50,848 nt of DNA from Deltaproteobacteria bacterium (GTDB taxonomy: Bacteria; Desulfobacterota; Binatia; UTPRO1): contig JADLHM010000115.1 of the NCBI GenBank assembly GCA_020848745.1, positions 1 through 50,848 of the forward strand, given 5' to 3'. Under the pieces are notes generated by a model. That model searched no databases. It had not been told where the DNA came from and saw nothing but the letters and a program-made list of their open reading frames with translations. The position numbers and the translations under genes were made by a program. The first letter of the stretch is position 1; every line of letters starts with the position of its first letter. Shown piece by piece: positions 34,796-42,556 of this stretch.

Positions 34796-35731
34796 TCAGT
34801 GCCCCGTGATCTCGGGAGCGGCGTTCGCGCCCGGGGGAGGGTTCGGTAGCTCGACCTTGGCGAGCGCGTCCTCGTCCACCGTGATCTTCGCGTCCGCCTT
34901 CACCTTGTCGAACCGCTGCGTCACCAGCTCCTGCCGGCGCTGGTTGGTGAGCGCCACCCGGATGCGCTCCTTCACGTCCTCGAAGGGCTTGGCGGGACCG
35001 TCCTTGCGCTCGATCAGCTTGATGATGTGGTAGCCGAAGGGGCTCTGGATGACCTGGCTCAGGTCGCCGGGCTTGTCGAGGGCGAACGCCGCGCGTTCGA
35101 ACTCCGCCACCATCCGGCCTTGCCCGAAGAAGCCGAGATCGCCGCCGCGCGCCGCGGTCGCGGTGTCGGTCGAGTTGGTCTTGGCGAGTTCCTCGAACTT
35201 GTCTGGCGCCGCGTCGAGCTCGGCGCGCAGTCGCTTCGCGAGCGCCTCGTCCTTCACGAGAATGTGCGCCGCGTGGACCTGGGCGCCCGAGAAGAGGCGC
35301 TGATTCTGGTCGTAGTAGGCCTTGATGTCGGCGTCGCTGAGGACGGGCGCCTCCTGGTAGTCCCGCATCACCCGCTGCACGACCAGGCGTTGGCGGAGGT
35401 CGTCGATCTGTCGGACGATGTCGGGGTCGCGGTCGTAGCCCTTGGCGCGCCCCTGCTCCGCGAGCAGCTCGTTCAGGATGTAGTTGTCGACGAACTGGCG
35501 ACGGCGGTCGGGCGTCGTGAGCTGCGCGCGCGAGCGCGGCGGAAGGCGCTCCACCTCGCGGCGAAAGTCCTCCGTGGTGAACTTCTTGTCGTCGTACGTC
35601 GCGATGACGGCGCCCCCCGCGGCGGGTGCGGGCGCCGGCGTCGACGCGTTGTCATTGGCGCATGCTGTTGCGAAGCACACGAAGACGATTGCCCACCGCG
35701 AGGTCCGTGCCACGCGGCGGGCATACCGCAA
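34796..35731 (-). CDS. Lipoprotein parvulin peptidyl-prolyl isomerase (PpiC/PrsA-like)
   Basis: A 311-residue periplasmic foldase. Lipobox FATAC-AND near residue 24, Ala/Pro linker, a SurA-like N-terminal helical part (TTEDFRREVERLPPRSRAQL), and a complete rotamase domain: HAAHILVKDEALAKRL, FEELAKTNSTDTATAARGGDLGFFGQGRM, and SPFGYHIIKLIERK. A charged C-terminal helix and a Pro-rich tail follow. It assists folding of exported proteins, of which this window encodes many. It ends 10 bases from the convergent ycnI-like gene. Confidence 0.92.
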   Translation of the reverse strand: MRYARRVARTSRWAIVFVCFATACANDNASTPAPAPAAGGAVIATYDDKKFTTEDFRREVERLPPRSRAQLTTPDRRRQFVDNYILNELLAEQGRAKGYDRDPDIVRQIDDLRQRLVVQRVMRDYQEAPVLSDADIKAYYDQNQRLFSGAQVHAAHILVKDEALAKRLRAELDAAPDKFEELAKTNSTDTATAARGGDLGFFGQGRMVAEFERAAFALDKPGDLSQVIQSPFGYHIIKLIERKDGPAKPFEDVKERIRVALTNQRRQELVTQRFDKVKADAKITVDEDALAKVELPNPPPGANAAPEITGH

Positions 35732-35738
35732 TCATTCG

Positions 35739-35767
35739 TTGACTGCCAAGAGGGGCCCGGGTTAAGT
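35739..35767 (+). promoter_or_regulatory. Putative promoter of the 87-residue gene
   Basis: TTGACT (35739-35744), 17-base spacer, TTAAGT (35762-35767), 50 bases before ATG 35817. Good -35, weak -10. It lies in the divergent region with the parvulin gene. Confidence 0.4.
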
Positions 35768-35816
35768 CTGGTCTCCCAACGCTCGCACTACACCCCCGCT
35801 CAGGAGGAACACCCCG

Positions 35817-36080
35817 ATGGAACAGATGCTCGAACAAGCCGAAGCCGTCCTTCGCTTCTCCGGTGAGCTACAGCGGCGCATGTCCGAAGTCGGCGTCGAG
35901 GGCATCGGCGGTGTGATGAGCCTGTACGCGCAGCTGCGCAGCGCCCTCGAAAAGGTCTCGCACGACGAGCTGGATTGGGCGGCCGCCGAGGTGAACCGGG
36001 TGTTGGAGAGCCTCACGAAGATCAGCGACGAGGTGCGCCGCTTGAAGGGATTGAAGCTCTCGCTCGAAACCGGTCACTGA
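35817..36080 (+). CDS. Small coiled-coil protein of unknown function
   Basis: An 87-residue acidic helical protein without signal peptide. Heptad-like leucines run through VLRFSGELQRRM, LYAQLRSALEKV and VNRVLESLTKISDEVRRLKGL, so it probably oligomerises. A strong AGGAGG (35802-35807) stands 9 bases before the ATG, which supports real expression. No family recognised. Its last 7 bases overlap the convergent VanZ gene. Confidence 0.7.
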   Translation: MEQMLEQAEAVLRFSGELQRRMSEVGVEGIGGVMSLYAQLRSALEKVSHDELDWAAAEVNRVLESLTKISDEVRRLKGLKLSLETGH

Positions 36081-36568
36081 TCCGGTTCCGGCCCTCCGCG
36101 CCCGCGGCAGCGGGCGAAGATCAGCGTGCCGAGCGCGGCGCCCGTGGTGTCGATCAGCACGTCGACGCCCGAGCCCGTGCGGCTGGGCACGAGCGCCTGG
36201 TGCGCCTCGTCGAGCAGGGCGTACGCGGCGCAACAGGCGACCGCTCTGAGCGCCACCGCGCGCGAGATGCGCGCTCCGGGCTCGGTCATGGCGCGGCAGA
36301 TCAGCCCGCCGAGGATCGCGTACTCGGTGAGGTGCGCGCTCTTGCGTATGATGCTGTGCGCGAGCCGGAACCCGGCCGGCGTCAGCTCGCCGAAGAAGAA
36401 GCGGAGAACCGGGTCGATGTAGCTGTTCGTCGAGCGCGCCGAGAACGCGTCGGTCGAGAACCACGAGATGAACGCGGCCCACGCGACGACCGGCAACCAG
36501 CGCTGGATGCCGGCCGCCCACGCGGACCGCGGCAGCTCAGACGATCTCGTTGACGGCTCGCTGGACAA
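36074..36568 (-). CDS. VanZ family membrane protein
   Basis: A 164-residue protein with the VanZ pattern: WLPVVAWAAFISWFST (TM1), HSIIRKSAHLTEYAILGGLICRA (the conserved KxxHxxEY block and TM2), ALRAVACCAAYALLDEAHQALVPSRTGSGVDVLIDTTGAALGTL (DE-HQ and D-DT motifs with TM3/4). The family is linked to low-level teicoplanin resistance and envelope functions, with no certain biochemistry. Its start overlaps the upstream small ORF by 32 bases, so the two are co-transcribed. Confidence 0.88.
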   Translation of the reverse strand: MSSEPSTRSSELPRSAWAAGIQRWLPVVAWAAFISWFSTDAFSARSTNSYIDPVLRFFFGELTPAGFRLAHSIIRKSAHLTEYAILGGLICRAMTEPGARISRAVALRAVACCAAYALLDEAHQALVPSRTGSGVDVLIDTTGAALGTLIFARCRGRGGPEPDQ

Positions 36569-36812
36569 CCGCCAGGACCTCTTCTCCGTACTCCGCGTCG
36601 AGAAAGTCCTCGAGCTTCTCGCGTTGACTCACGTACTGGCGAGCGTCCCCGGGCTTCTGCTCCTCGGTGAGATGCGTACCGGACATGAGGTCGAGAAAGG
36701 CGAGCACGCCGCCGCAGTCGCCCTTGCCCCAATCGCGTTCGAGCTTCTGGTCGATGGCGAGGCGAAGCGTGAGGTAGCACAGGCGGTAACGCATCTCTTC
36801 GGTGAGTTCCAT
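36537..36812 (-). CDS. Hypothetical 91-residue acidic protein
   Basis: A soluble helical protein I do not recognise: MRYRLCYLTLRLAIDQKLE, GDCGGVLAFLDLMSG, REKLEDFLDAEYGEEVLAVV. No signal peptide or membrane segment. It lies 24 bases after the VKOR-DsbA gene and overlaps VanZ by 32 bases, suggesting one three-gene transcript. The overlap region serves both frames, which is unusual but common in compact operons. Confidence 0.65.
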   Translation of the reverse strand: MELTEEMRYRLCYLTLRLAIDQKLERDWGKGDCGGVLAFLDLMSGTHLTEEQKPGDARQYVSQREKLEDFLDAEYGEEVLAVVQRAVNEIV

Positions 36813-36836
36813 GACGGGTCCTTTCTCTGGTTCGGG

Positions 36837-38108
36837 TCAGTCGCGGCGTTCGAGGGCGATCACGTACTCGTAGCGGCTGCGCTCGAGCGCGCCCTCGACT
36901 TTGCGGCCGTTGATGACCAACGTCGGGGTCGACTTGACGCCAAGTCGGCCGCCGGCGTTCGCGTCGGCGAGGACGCGTGAGCGCGCCGCCGGGTCGTCGA
37001 GACACGCGGTGAACTGCTCGGCCGGAATGCCGAGCCCGACCGCCTTCGCGACGAGATCATCGCGCCCGAGCTTGTCCTGCCCGCGAAAGAGGAGGTCGTG
37101 ATACTCCCAGAACTTGCCGCTGCGCGCGGCGCATTCGGCGGCGATCGCCGCCTGGCAGGCGGATCGGTGCATGCGGGTGGTCACGTTCGGATTGCAATCC
37201 GCGTCGAGCGGGAAGTGGTGGAACACGATGCGTACGCGGTCCGGATGGCGCGCGGCGAGCTCGTGGAGGTCGCGAAACGCCATGGCGCAGGCCGGGCACT
37301 CGAAGTCGGAAAACTCGATGATCGTGAGCGGGGCGCTCTCGGGGCCCTTGGCGTGCGTGCTCGGCGGGAGGTCTGTGGTGACCGGGAGCGTCGTGTACCA
37401 GTCGAAGAACTCACGGTCGCGCGCCTTCACGTCGTCGGCCGTCATGGTCGCGCCCGAGATCGGCCGCGCGGCGAAGTGCAGGGCGGCGATCACGGCGATG
37501 CCCGCCAGGATGATGCCGACGCCGCCGAGCGCGCGCCGCGATGTGAGCACGGGCCGGGCGCTCCGCGCCAGATCGACGCGGACGAGGCGCCACACGAGCA
37601 CGGCCGTCGCGATCACGAGCAGGTACATCGCGGCGCAGAGAAGGCAGAAGGCGCCGATCGCGAACGTCGAGATGCCCGCCATGTACACGGACACGGCCAC
37701 GTTCCAGAGCGCGAGCCCGAGCGTCAGGAGGCTCGCGTGCGAGCGGGCGTCGCCGACCGCCTGCCCGCGGCGATACAGGAGAACGGCGAGCGTCACGTAG
37801 CTCAGGAAGCCCCATGCGGCCATCGGGACGCCGAGCAGCACGCTGTACGGGCTCATCAGCACGGCGTCGCAATTCACCGCCGCGTTGACGTTGCAGAAGC
37901 TCGTGTACGAGCCGTGGGTCGCCGCGAGCTGCGCGTGCAGATAGAGCTGGATGAGGGCGATCGCAGCCGAGAGCCCGGTCAGGATCCAGAGGGCGCGTTC
38001 GAGGCCGCCGGTGCGTGCCGCGGGGATCCGCAGGCGGGTCGGCGCCGGCGTCGGCCCGCCCCGGCGACGCCCGGAATTCCGCTGCTGCGTCGCCCCTTTG
38101 TGCGCCAT
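36837..38108 (-). CDS. VKOR-DsbA fusion: disulfide-bond formation protein
   Basis: A 423-residue two-domain enzyme that would make disulfides in exported proteins and pass electrons to quinone. N-terminal vitamin K epoxide reductase domain with four helices: loop cysteines in CNVNAAVNCDAV and active-site CxxC in AFCLLCAAMYL. After a linker comes a periplasmic DsbA-like thioredoxin domain with CPAC in FSDFECPACAMAF and the cis-Pro in KSTPTLVING. All redox cysteines are present. A basic 35-residue N-terminal tail precedes TM1. It fits the large number of Cys-rich secreted proteins here. ATG 38108. Confidence 0.93.
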   Translation of the reverse strand: MAHKGATQQRNSGRRRGGPTPAPTRLRIPAARTGGLERALWILTGLSAAIALIQLYLHAQLAATHGSYTSFCNVNAAVNCDAVLMSPYSVLLGVPMAAWGFLSYVTLAVLLYRRGQAVGDARSHASLLTLGLALWNVAVSVYMAGISTFAIGAFCLLCAAMYLLVIATAVLVWRLVRVDLARSARPVLTSRRALGGVGIILAGIAVIAALHFAARPISGATMTADDVKARDREFFDWYTTLPVTTDLPPSTHAKGPESAPLTIIEFSDFECPACAMAFRDLHELAARHPDRVRIVFHHFPLDADCNPNVTTRMHRSACQAAIAAECAARSGKFWEYHDLLFRGQDKLGRDDLVAKAVGLGIPAEQFTACLDDPAARSRVLADANAGGRLGVKSTPTLVINGRKVEGALERSRYEYVIALERRD

Positions 38109-38242
38109 GAGCGAGGCATACTAGCGACGGGGGCACGCGCTTTCAATTGAGGCGAGTGGCGTCGTCCTTCACGCCAGCCTGGCGGTTCGCGAGATCCGCG
38201 CTCTTCCACGACGTGCCCGTGAAGGGCCAATGTGGACCGACC

Positions 38243-38515
38243 TCAGTAGTGGTACCGCGCTTGCAGAAAATCGACGCGATCCGCACTCACCGTATAGACC
38301 AGGCGGTGTTCTTCGGTGATCCGGCGCGACCATGCCCCCACCAGAACGTATTTCAGCGGCTCAGGCTTCCCGATGCCTTGGAAAGGATCCCGCATCACCG
38401 CCTCCACGAGATCGAGCGTACGAAGCGCCACGCGCCTGTTAGTCTCGACCCACCATCGAAGATCCTGACGAAATTCCGGCTGGAATACTGGGAGGCGTTC
38501 AGCCTTCCTTGGCAA
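38243..38515 (-). CDS. yoeB: Txe/YoeB toxin (ribosome-dependent mRNA interferase)
   Basis: A 90-residue RelE-fold toxin that cuts mRNA on translating ribosomes. The catalytic block is almost identical in pattern to E. coli YoeB: KPEPLKYVL (Glu), WSRRITEEHRLVY (Arg and basic cluster) and the C-terminal RYHY (His and Tyr). Its ATG overlaps the antitoxin stop by 17 bases, so translation is coupled. Codon use is less GC-biased than in neighbours, consistent with acquisition. Confidence 0.93.
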   Translation of the reverse strand: MPRKAERLPVFQPEFRQDLRWWVETNRRVALRTLDLVEAVMRDPFQGIGKPEPLKYVLVGAWSRRITEEHRLVYTVSADRVDFLQARYHY

Positions 38516-38786
38516 GGCCGAAGTCCCGTCTGAGTTTGTCGATCGTCTGGGGCTTCAACCTCTTGCCTTGGGCGCGCCGAAGAGCCGCGATCAGCCGCTT
38601 GACGTTCTTGGGAGACCGAAGGAGGTGGGCGGTTTCGATGAGGCTCTCGAGCTCATCGGCCGCCACGAGCGCCACGTTCCGAGCCCCGCGACGATGGATG
38701 ATCACGGCCTCGCGGGAGTTTGCCACGTCGTCGCACAGCGAAGCGAGGTTTGCGCGCGCATGGGTGTACGTGGTCTCTCTCGGCAT
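38499..38786 (-). CDS. yefM: YefM/Phd-type antitoxin
   Basis: A 95-residue antitoxin, first gene of the pair. The N-terminal Phd/YefM fold is clear (TTYTHARANLASLCDDVANSRE, VIIHRRGARNVALVAADELESL, ETAHLLRSPKNVKRLIAAL), followed by a basic C-terminal tail (RRAQGKRLKPQTIDKLRRDFGL) longer than usual that would wrap the toxin. It represses its own operon through the palindrome just upstream. Confidence 0.92.
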   Translation of the reverse strand: MPRETTYTHARANLASLCDDVANSREAVIIHRRGARNVALVAADELESLIETAHLLRSPKNVKRLIAALRRAQGKRLKPQTIDKLRRDFGLAKEG

Positions 38787-38799
38787 AGGTAAGTCGCCG

Positions 38800-38816
38800 G
38801 TACAGGATTGCTGTAC
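38800..38816. promoter_or_regulatory. YefM operator palindrome
   Basis: GTACAG-GATTG-CTGTAC, a perfect 6-bp inverted repeat, 14 bases upstream of the yefM ATG. Known YefM operators are built on a TGTAC(A) core (from memory), so this is the likely autoregulation site. A further TGTACG occurs inside yefM at about 38765. Confidence 0.6.
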
Positions 38817-38834
38817 GCTCTCGACGCCTACCGG

Positions 38835-39026
38835 TCAAGCAGCCCACCAGTTCCGATCCGAGGCATTTTGCCGCATCGAGGGGAGAACTCGCTCGGAGCT
38901 CTCCCCTCTTGTTTCGACGATCGATCCATCTCCCGGCCCCACCGCCCGATTTCGCGCACATACCGACCGGCAGCCATGCATCGGCTGCTCGGCGAGCAAG
39001 CCGAGGATGGCGTGGCGGATCGACAC
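38835..39026 (-). pseudogene. 5' fragment of a PadR regulator gene
   Basis: From GTG 39026 the first 18 codons read as a textbook PadR start (SIRHAILGLLAEQPMHG). After HG the reading frame no longer resembles PadR in any frame and ends at 38835. So only the first helix and turn remain. It lies between the TA pair and the DUF1302 gene, in a gap that holds several inverted repeats. Confidence 0.55.
38878..38914 (+). terminator. Orphan intrinsic-terminator-like hairpin
   Basis: GAGGGGAGA (38878-38886) pairs with TCTCCCCTC (38900-38908), with an inner CTC/GAG stem, followed by TTGTTT on the plus strand. No plus-strand gene precedes it. It lies in the 417-base gap 38787-39203. Confidence 0.45.
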
Positions 39027-39080
39027 GCCGGGTGTGGTGTCAGACCGCGAGGCCCGCGATCAAGAAGAAACGCGCGCGGG

Positions 39081-39142
39081 GTGCGGATTTTTCCTCCGCA
39101 CGAAAATACGGCTGGGCGGAATACTCGTCGTGCGCCGCCCAG
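39081..39142. repeat. Two tandem inverted repeats in intergenic gap
   Basis: GTGCGGA/TCCGCAC (39081-39087 with 39095-39101, T-rich loop) and CTGGGCGG/CCGCCCAG (39112-39119 with 39135-39142) precede the terminator-like stem at 39152. Function unknown. Confidence 0.5.
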
Positions 39143-39151
39143 AAGCGAAGC

Positions 39152-39180
39152 GGGGGAACGGTCGCTGGGACCGTTCCCCC
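39152..39180 (-). terminator. Hairpin after DUF1302 gene
   Basis: A perfect 12-bp stem (39152-39163 with 39169-39180) and 5-base loop, 24 bases after the minus-strand stop at 39204. No minus-strand T run. Confidence 0.55.
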
Positions 39181-39203
39181 CTTCTCGCAAAACGAACCGA
39201 GAC

Positions 39204-40979
39204 CTAGAACTGGTACGTCAACCGCAGCGCCGTTTCCGAACGGCCGCGATTCGTACCGAGGAGCCACGGATCGAACACGCCCTTCTGCACGTCGCTCTGG
39301 CCCGGGATGAAATAGCGCTGGGTCAGGTTCACGATGAAGTTCGGCGTGACGACCCAGTCGACGTTCCAGAACGGGTACAGGCTGTTCGAGTTGACCGGAT
39401 CGTAGATCATGCCGAGCAGCGGGACGACCGATCCGCCCTTGTAGAAGGTGAAGATCGCGAGCGTGACCAGCGACTCCCAGCTCCGGACGTCGTCGCGGAA
39501 GCTGCCGTTGCCGTTCGGATCGTTGCAGGGCTGGTCCTTCGGCGCGCCGCAGTACGGACGGGAGCGCGCGCCGGCGGTCGGCAGGTCGAGCGCCGACGTG
39601 AGCGTGTCCTCGTTGTGCATGATGTGGTGCAGGAACCACTGGCCGGTGATGAAGAAGGTGGTCTTCTTGTTGAGCGAGCGGATCCACGTGGGGCGGTCGA
39701 AGGCGATCATGCCCTTCCACATGTCCTTGCGCGTGGTGCCGGGAAGGAGCGGCGCGAACGTCGTCTCCTTGTCGCGGTCGAGCATGTAGATGCCGAAGTC
39801 GTAGACCGTTTCCAGGCGGAAGATCGCCTGCGTCCAGTCGCCCTCGAAGTAGTTGGCCGAGATGCCGACGGTGTGGATGTACGGCGTGATGTACTCGACC
39901 GGGAGCGTGCCCTTCGCGAGGAGCTGCTGGGTCCGGATCTGGCCTTCCGGGGTCGGCGTGATGCCTCGGACGGGCGAGAACGGCGAGCCGTCGTCGCCGG
40001 ACCAGCGCTGGTAGAAGTAGTGCAGGCCGACCTGCAGGCCGTTCGGGAAGACGCCCGAGAATCGCACGCCGACCTGGCTGTTGTCGACCGGATTGCGGTC
40101 GTAGTCGCCCTGCTTGAAGAGCGCCGAGCCCTTCATCAGGCGCTCGAGCGGACCGCCCGTCGTCGGGTTGCGGAACGGGGCCAGGAAGGCGCCGTCCTCG
40201 CGGTTGAAGAGGGGGTTCTGGATGCGCAGACCCCACGGCCTCGGCAGATAGCTCACCTTCACCGGGCGCCAGTCGCCGGGGTTCCAGTACGCTTCGAGGA
40301 AGACGTTCGAGACCTTGCCGATGTTGCCGATGTCCCAGAGGCCCTTCGCCATCCAGAGCGGGATGCGGAGGTCGTCCCAGCCGAAGGACGGCGGCGGGAC
40401 CTCCATGATGAAGTGCCACGAGGTGTCGAGCGGGTTGGCGCGGTCGAGCATGCGGAAGTCGTCCGCCTCGCCCCAGATGATCTGCTGCTTGCCGAGCCGG
40501 AAGCTCAGCGGCGCGTCGGCGAGCTTGATGTCGACGTAGAGCTCGCGGAGCTGGTTCTCGAACTTGACGGCGTCGCGCGCGCCGTTCGACATGTCGTTGA
40601 TGTCGCGGAGGGCGGCGCGCCCCGGCTTCCGACCCCGGAAATCACGCTCGCGGAGCGTCGGCTCGTAGTCGTAGATGCTGTCGTAGACGCCGCGATACAG
40701 CAGGAAGAACTTCGAGCTTTCGATGAAGGGGAGGTCGATGCGATCGATCCATTTCCCCCGGTCGATCCAGTTCCAGTCGACGCGGGCTCGCATCGTGTTG
40801 CGCTGCTGGACGAAATGGTACTCGTCCACGTCGGGATGCCGCACGATGTTCTGCGACTGCAAGCTGCCCGATAGCTCGAGCGGACCGTACTTCATCGTCG
40901 CCGATGCCGGCGACGCGCTGACCAGGGTGAGCGCCGCCACAGCAACTGCGCGGCGCCAGGTCTGACCCGTTCCCGTCAT
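39204..40979 (-). CDS. DUF1302 outer-membrane beta-barrel protein
   Basis: A 591-residue porin-like protein. Signal peptide (AVAVAALTLVSASPASA), then long alternating beta-strand segments and DUF1302 blocks: LRELYVDIKLADAPLSFRLGKQQIIWGEADDFRMLD, DPLDT-like NPLDTSWHFI, SLNKKTTFFITGQWF. It ends in aromatic TYQF with the terminal Phe typical of Bam-inserted barrels. DUF1302 members are often linked to uptake or export of hydrophobic compounds. A GGAGG precedes ATG 40979. It follows the stalk lipoprotein on the same strand, with a strong hairpin between. Confidence 0.92.
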   Translation of the reverse strand: MTGTGQTWRRAVAVAALTLVSASPASATMKYGPLELSGSLQSQNIVRHPDVDEYHFVQQRNTMRARVDWNWIDRGKWIDRIDLPFIESSKFFLLYRGVYDSIYDYEPTLRERDFRGRKPGRAALRDINDMSNGARDAVKFENQLRELYVDIKLADAPLSFRLGKQQIIWGEADDFRMLDRANPLDTSWHFIMEVPPPSFGWDDLRIPLWMAKGLWDIGNIGKVSNVFLEAYWNPGDWRPVKVSYLPRPWGLRIQNPLFNREDGAFLAPFRNPTTGGPLERLMKGSALFKQGDYDRNPVDNSQVGVRFSGVFPNGLQVGLHYFYQRWSGDDGSPFSPVRGITPTPEGQIRTQQLLAKGTLPVEYITPYIHTVGISANYFEGDWTQAIFRLETVYDFGIYMLDRDKETTFAPLLPGTTRKDMWKGMIAFDRPTWIRSLNKKTTFFITGQWFLHHIMHNEDTLTSALDLPTAGARSRPYCGAPKDQPCNDPNGNGSFRDDVRSWESLVTLAIFTFYKGGSVVPLLGMIYDPVNSNSLYPFWNVDWVVTPNFIVNLTQRYFIPGQSDVQKGVFDPWLLGTNRGRSETALRLTYQF

Positions 40980-41038
40980 GACCGCCTCCTTGCACGTGGC
41001 TCGAGAGCCGAGCGCTACTTCGATGTGAGGTACCGGAG

Positions 41039-41069
41039 GAGGGGTGCCCGCATCACGCGGGCACCCCTC
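41039..41069 (-). terminator. Hairpin between lipoprotein and DUF1302 genes
   Basis: A perfect 13-bp stem (41039-41051 with 41057-41069), 5-base loop, 21 bases after the minus-strand stop at 41091. Same build as the stem at 39152. No T tract. Confidence 0.55.
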
Positions 41070-41090
41070 GGAGCTGCAGAGAAAAGACTA

Positions 41091-42326
41091 CTAACGCGGC
41101 GTACGGACCTGCGACGCCGGGATCAGCGCCGCGCCCGGACCCGGCAGACCGGCCACCGTGTTGATGGCGGCGGCCTGCGTCGCCGGGATGCAGAAGATCG
41201 AGGCGAGCGTCCCCTGCTGCGTGCCGCACTGACCCGTCCGCGAGATGGTCGTGCCGAAGCAGGGCTGGAGCTGCGACTCGCACGTGCCGGCGCCGGGCGA
41301 GAGGTCCTCGCAATCGGTCGTCGGCCCGCTGCTGAGGAAGCACTGCCGGAAGGGCTGCCCGGAGCAGACGCCGATCGGCGGGTTGTTCTCGCAGAGGCCG
41401 CTCGCGGGACAGACGCCGTTCGGGTTGATGCAGGAGTTCGGCTGGATCTGGCCCGGGCAGAAGCAGGTGGCTCCGAACGTCGAGTTGAGGCAGGCGACGT
41501 TCGCGTCGACCGAGACCGTGCCCGTGGTGAGCGGGTTCAGGTCGATGTTGAGGTTGCCGACGGGGCTGCCGTTCGGCTCGCAGTCGTTCGAGGTGCTGCC
41601 GGCATCCGGCGGCGCGCCGCCCGCGTTCTGGAAGAGATCGCTGATGCCGCCCACGTCGCACGGCGCGCCCGGCGTCTTGCCGCCGTCGCAGGTGCCGCCC
41701 TTCACGCCGTCGTTCGGCGTCGGGTCACCGACGCAAGGCGGGCAGGGCTTGTTCTGGTCGACGACCAGGTACACCTTCGAGAGCAGCTTCACGCTGCTCT
41801 CGCCGCACCCGCTCTCGCAGTTGTACGTGCCGGTGATCGCCTCACGGAACTGGTTGATGACGCAGGAGGAGACGCCGCCCGACGAGAGCGGCAGCGGCGA
41901 GCCGAAGGTCGTGCCGACGAGCTCCGAGCCGTCGACCGTGCAGTTCACGCCGTCGGCGCAGTCGAGCTTGGTCGTGACCTTCGCTTCGCGGGTCGCGACC
42001 GAGTCGTGCGCGATGCCTGTCCAGCCGGTGTCGAGGTCGGAGCCGCCGAGGCTCGTCACGGTGACGTTGAGCGCGGTGCCTTCGCACACGGTGCCGGTCG
42101 AGGTCGCGGTCGGTTCCGGCGTTGGCGCGACGGTGCCTTCGGTCTCGACCGGTGTCGTGGTCGGCTCGACGTCGGTCGCCCCCGGCGTCGCGGTCGGCGG
42201 CTTCGGGGTCACCGTCACTACGGGAGTGCCCTTGGGATCGTCGTTGTCGTTGTTGTCGTCACCACAGCCCGCGATGGCCAATGCCGCGACCATGGCGAGC
42301 GCGAAACATCTCGTCCGTGTGCTCAT
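41091..42326 (-). CDS. Lipoprotein with Thr/Pro stalk and Cys-rich domain
   Basis: A 411-residue predicted lipoprotein of unknown function. Lipobox ALAIAG-C21 followed by an acidic Asp/Asn run, then residues 31-79, a Thr/Pro/Val stalk (TPVVTVTPKPPTATPG, VEPTTTPVETEG, PTPEPTATSTG) that looks like an O-glycosylation target. The rest is a Cys-rich beta domain (about 24 Cys; CFCPGQIQPNSC, CSGQPFRQCFLSSG) ending in a hydrophobic INTVAGLPGPGAALIP. A homologous C-terminal half occurs in the partial gene at 50274. AGGAGGAG precedes ATG 42326. It is divergent from the GT-C fusion gene. Confidence 0.85.
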   Translation of the reverse strand: MSTRTRCFALAMVAALAIAGCGDDNNDNDDPKGTPVVTVTPKPPTATPGATDVEPTTTPVETEGTVAPTPEPTATSTGTVCEGTALNVTVTSLGGSDLDTGWTGIAHDSVATREAKVTTKLDCADGVNCTVDGSELVGTTFGSPLPLSSGGVSSCVINQFREAITGTYNCESGCGESSVKLLSKVYLVVDQNKPCPPCVGDPTPNDGVKGGTCDGGKTPGAPCDVGGISDLFQNAGGAPPDAGSTSNDCEPNGSPVGNLNIDLNPLTTGTVSVDANVACLNSTFGATCFCPGQIQPNSCINPNGVCPASGLCENNPPIGVCSGQPFRQCFLSSGPTTDCEDLSPGAGTCESQLQPCFGTTISRTGQCGTQQGTLASIFCIPATQAAAINTVAGLPGPGAALIPASQVRTPR

Positions 42327-42375
42327 GAAAACTCTCCTCCTTGAGGGGTCGACCACTCCCGTTGGCGTGCGGGGC

Positions 42376-42405
42376 TCGATAGCAAATGGGTGATTTTTCT
42401 GTCAA
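42376..42405 (-). promoter_or_regulatory. Promoter of the stalk lipoprotein
   Basis: On the minus strand TTGACA (42405-42400), 18-base spacer, TATCGA (42381-42376), 50 bases before ATG 42326. The -35 is a consensus match. Confidence 0.5.
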
Positions 42406-42556
42406 GGAACGGCACTCGCCTTTGCCGGAAGTATGACGCTCGCGCAGCGTCCGAGGCAACGCGAACCTCCGCCGCGCGGCGGGGGAAGTATTCCGCACCG
42501 GACGTCGTCCGCCTTTCTTTCAATTTGGAATGCCCTGTGCTTAAGACTCGCCCCGC

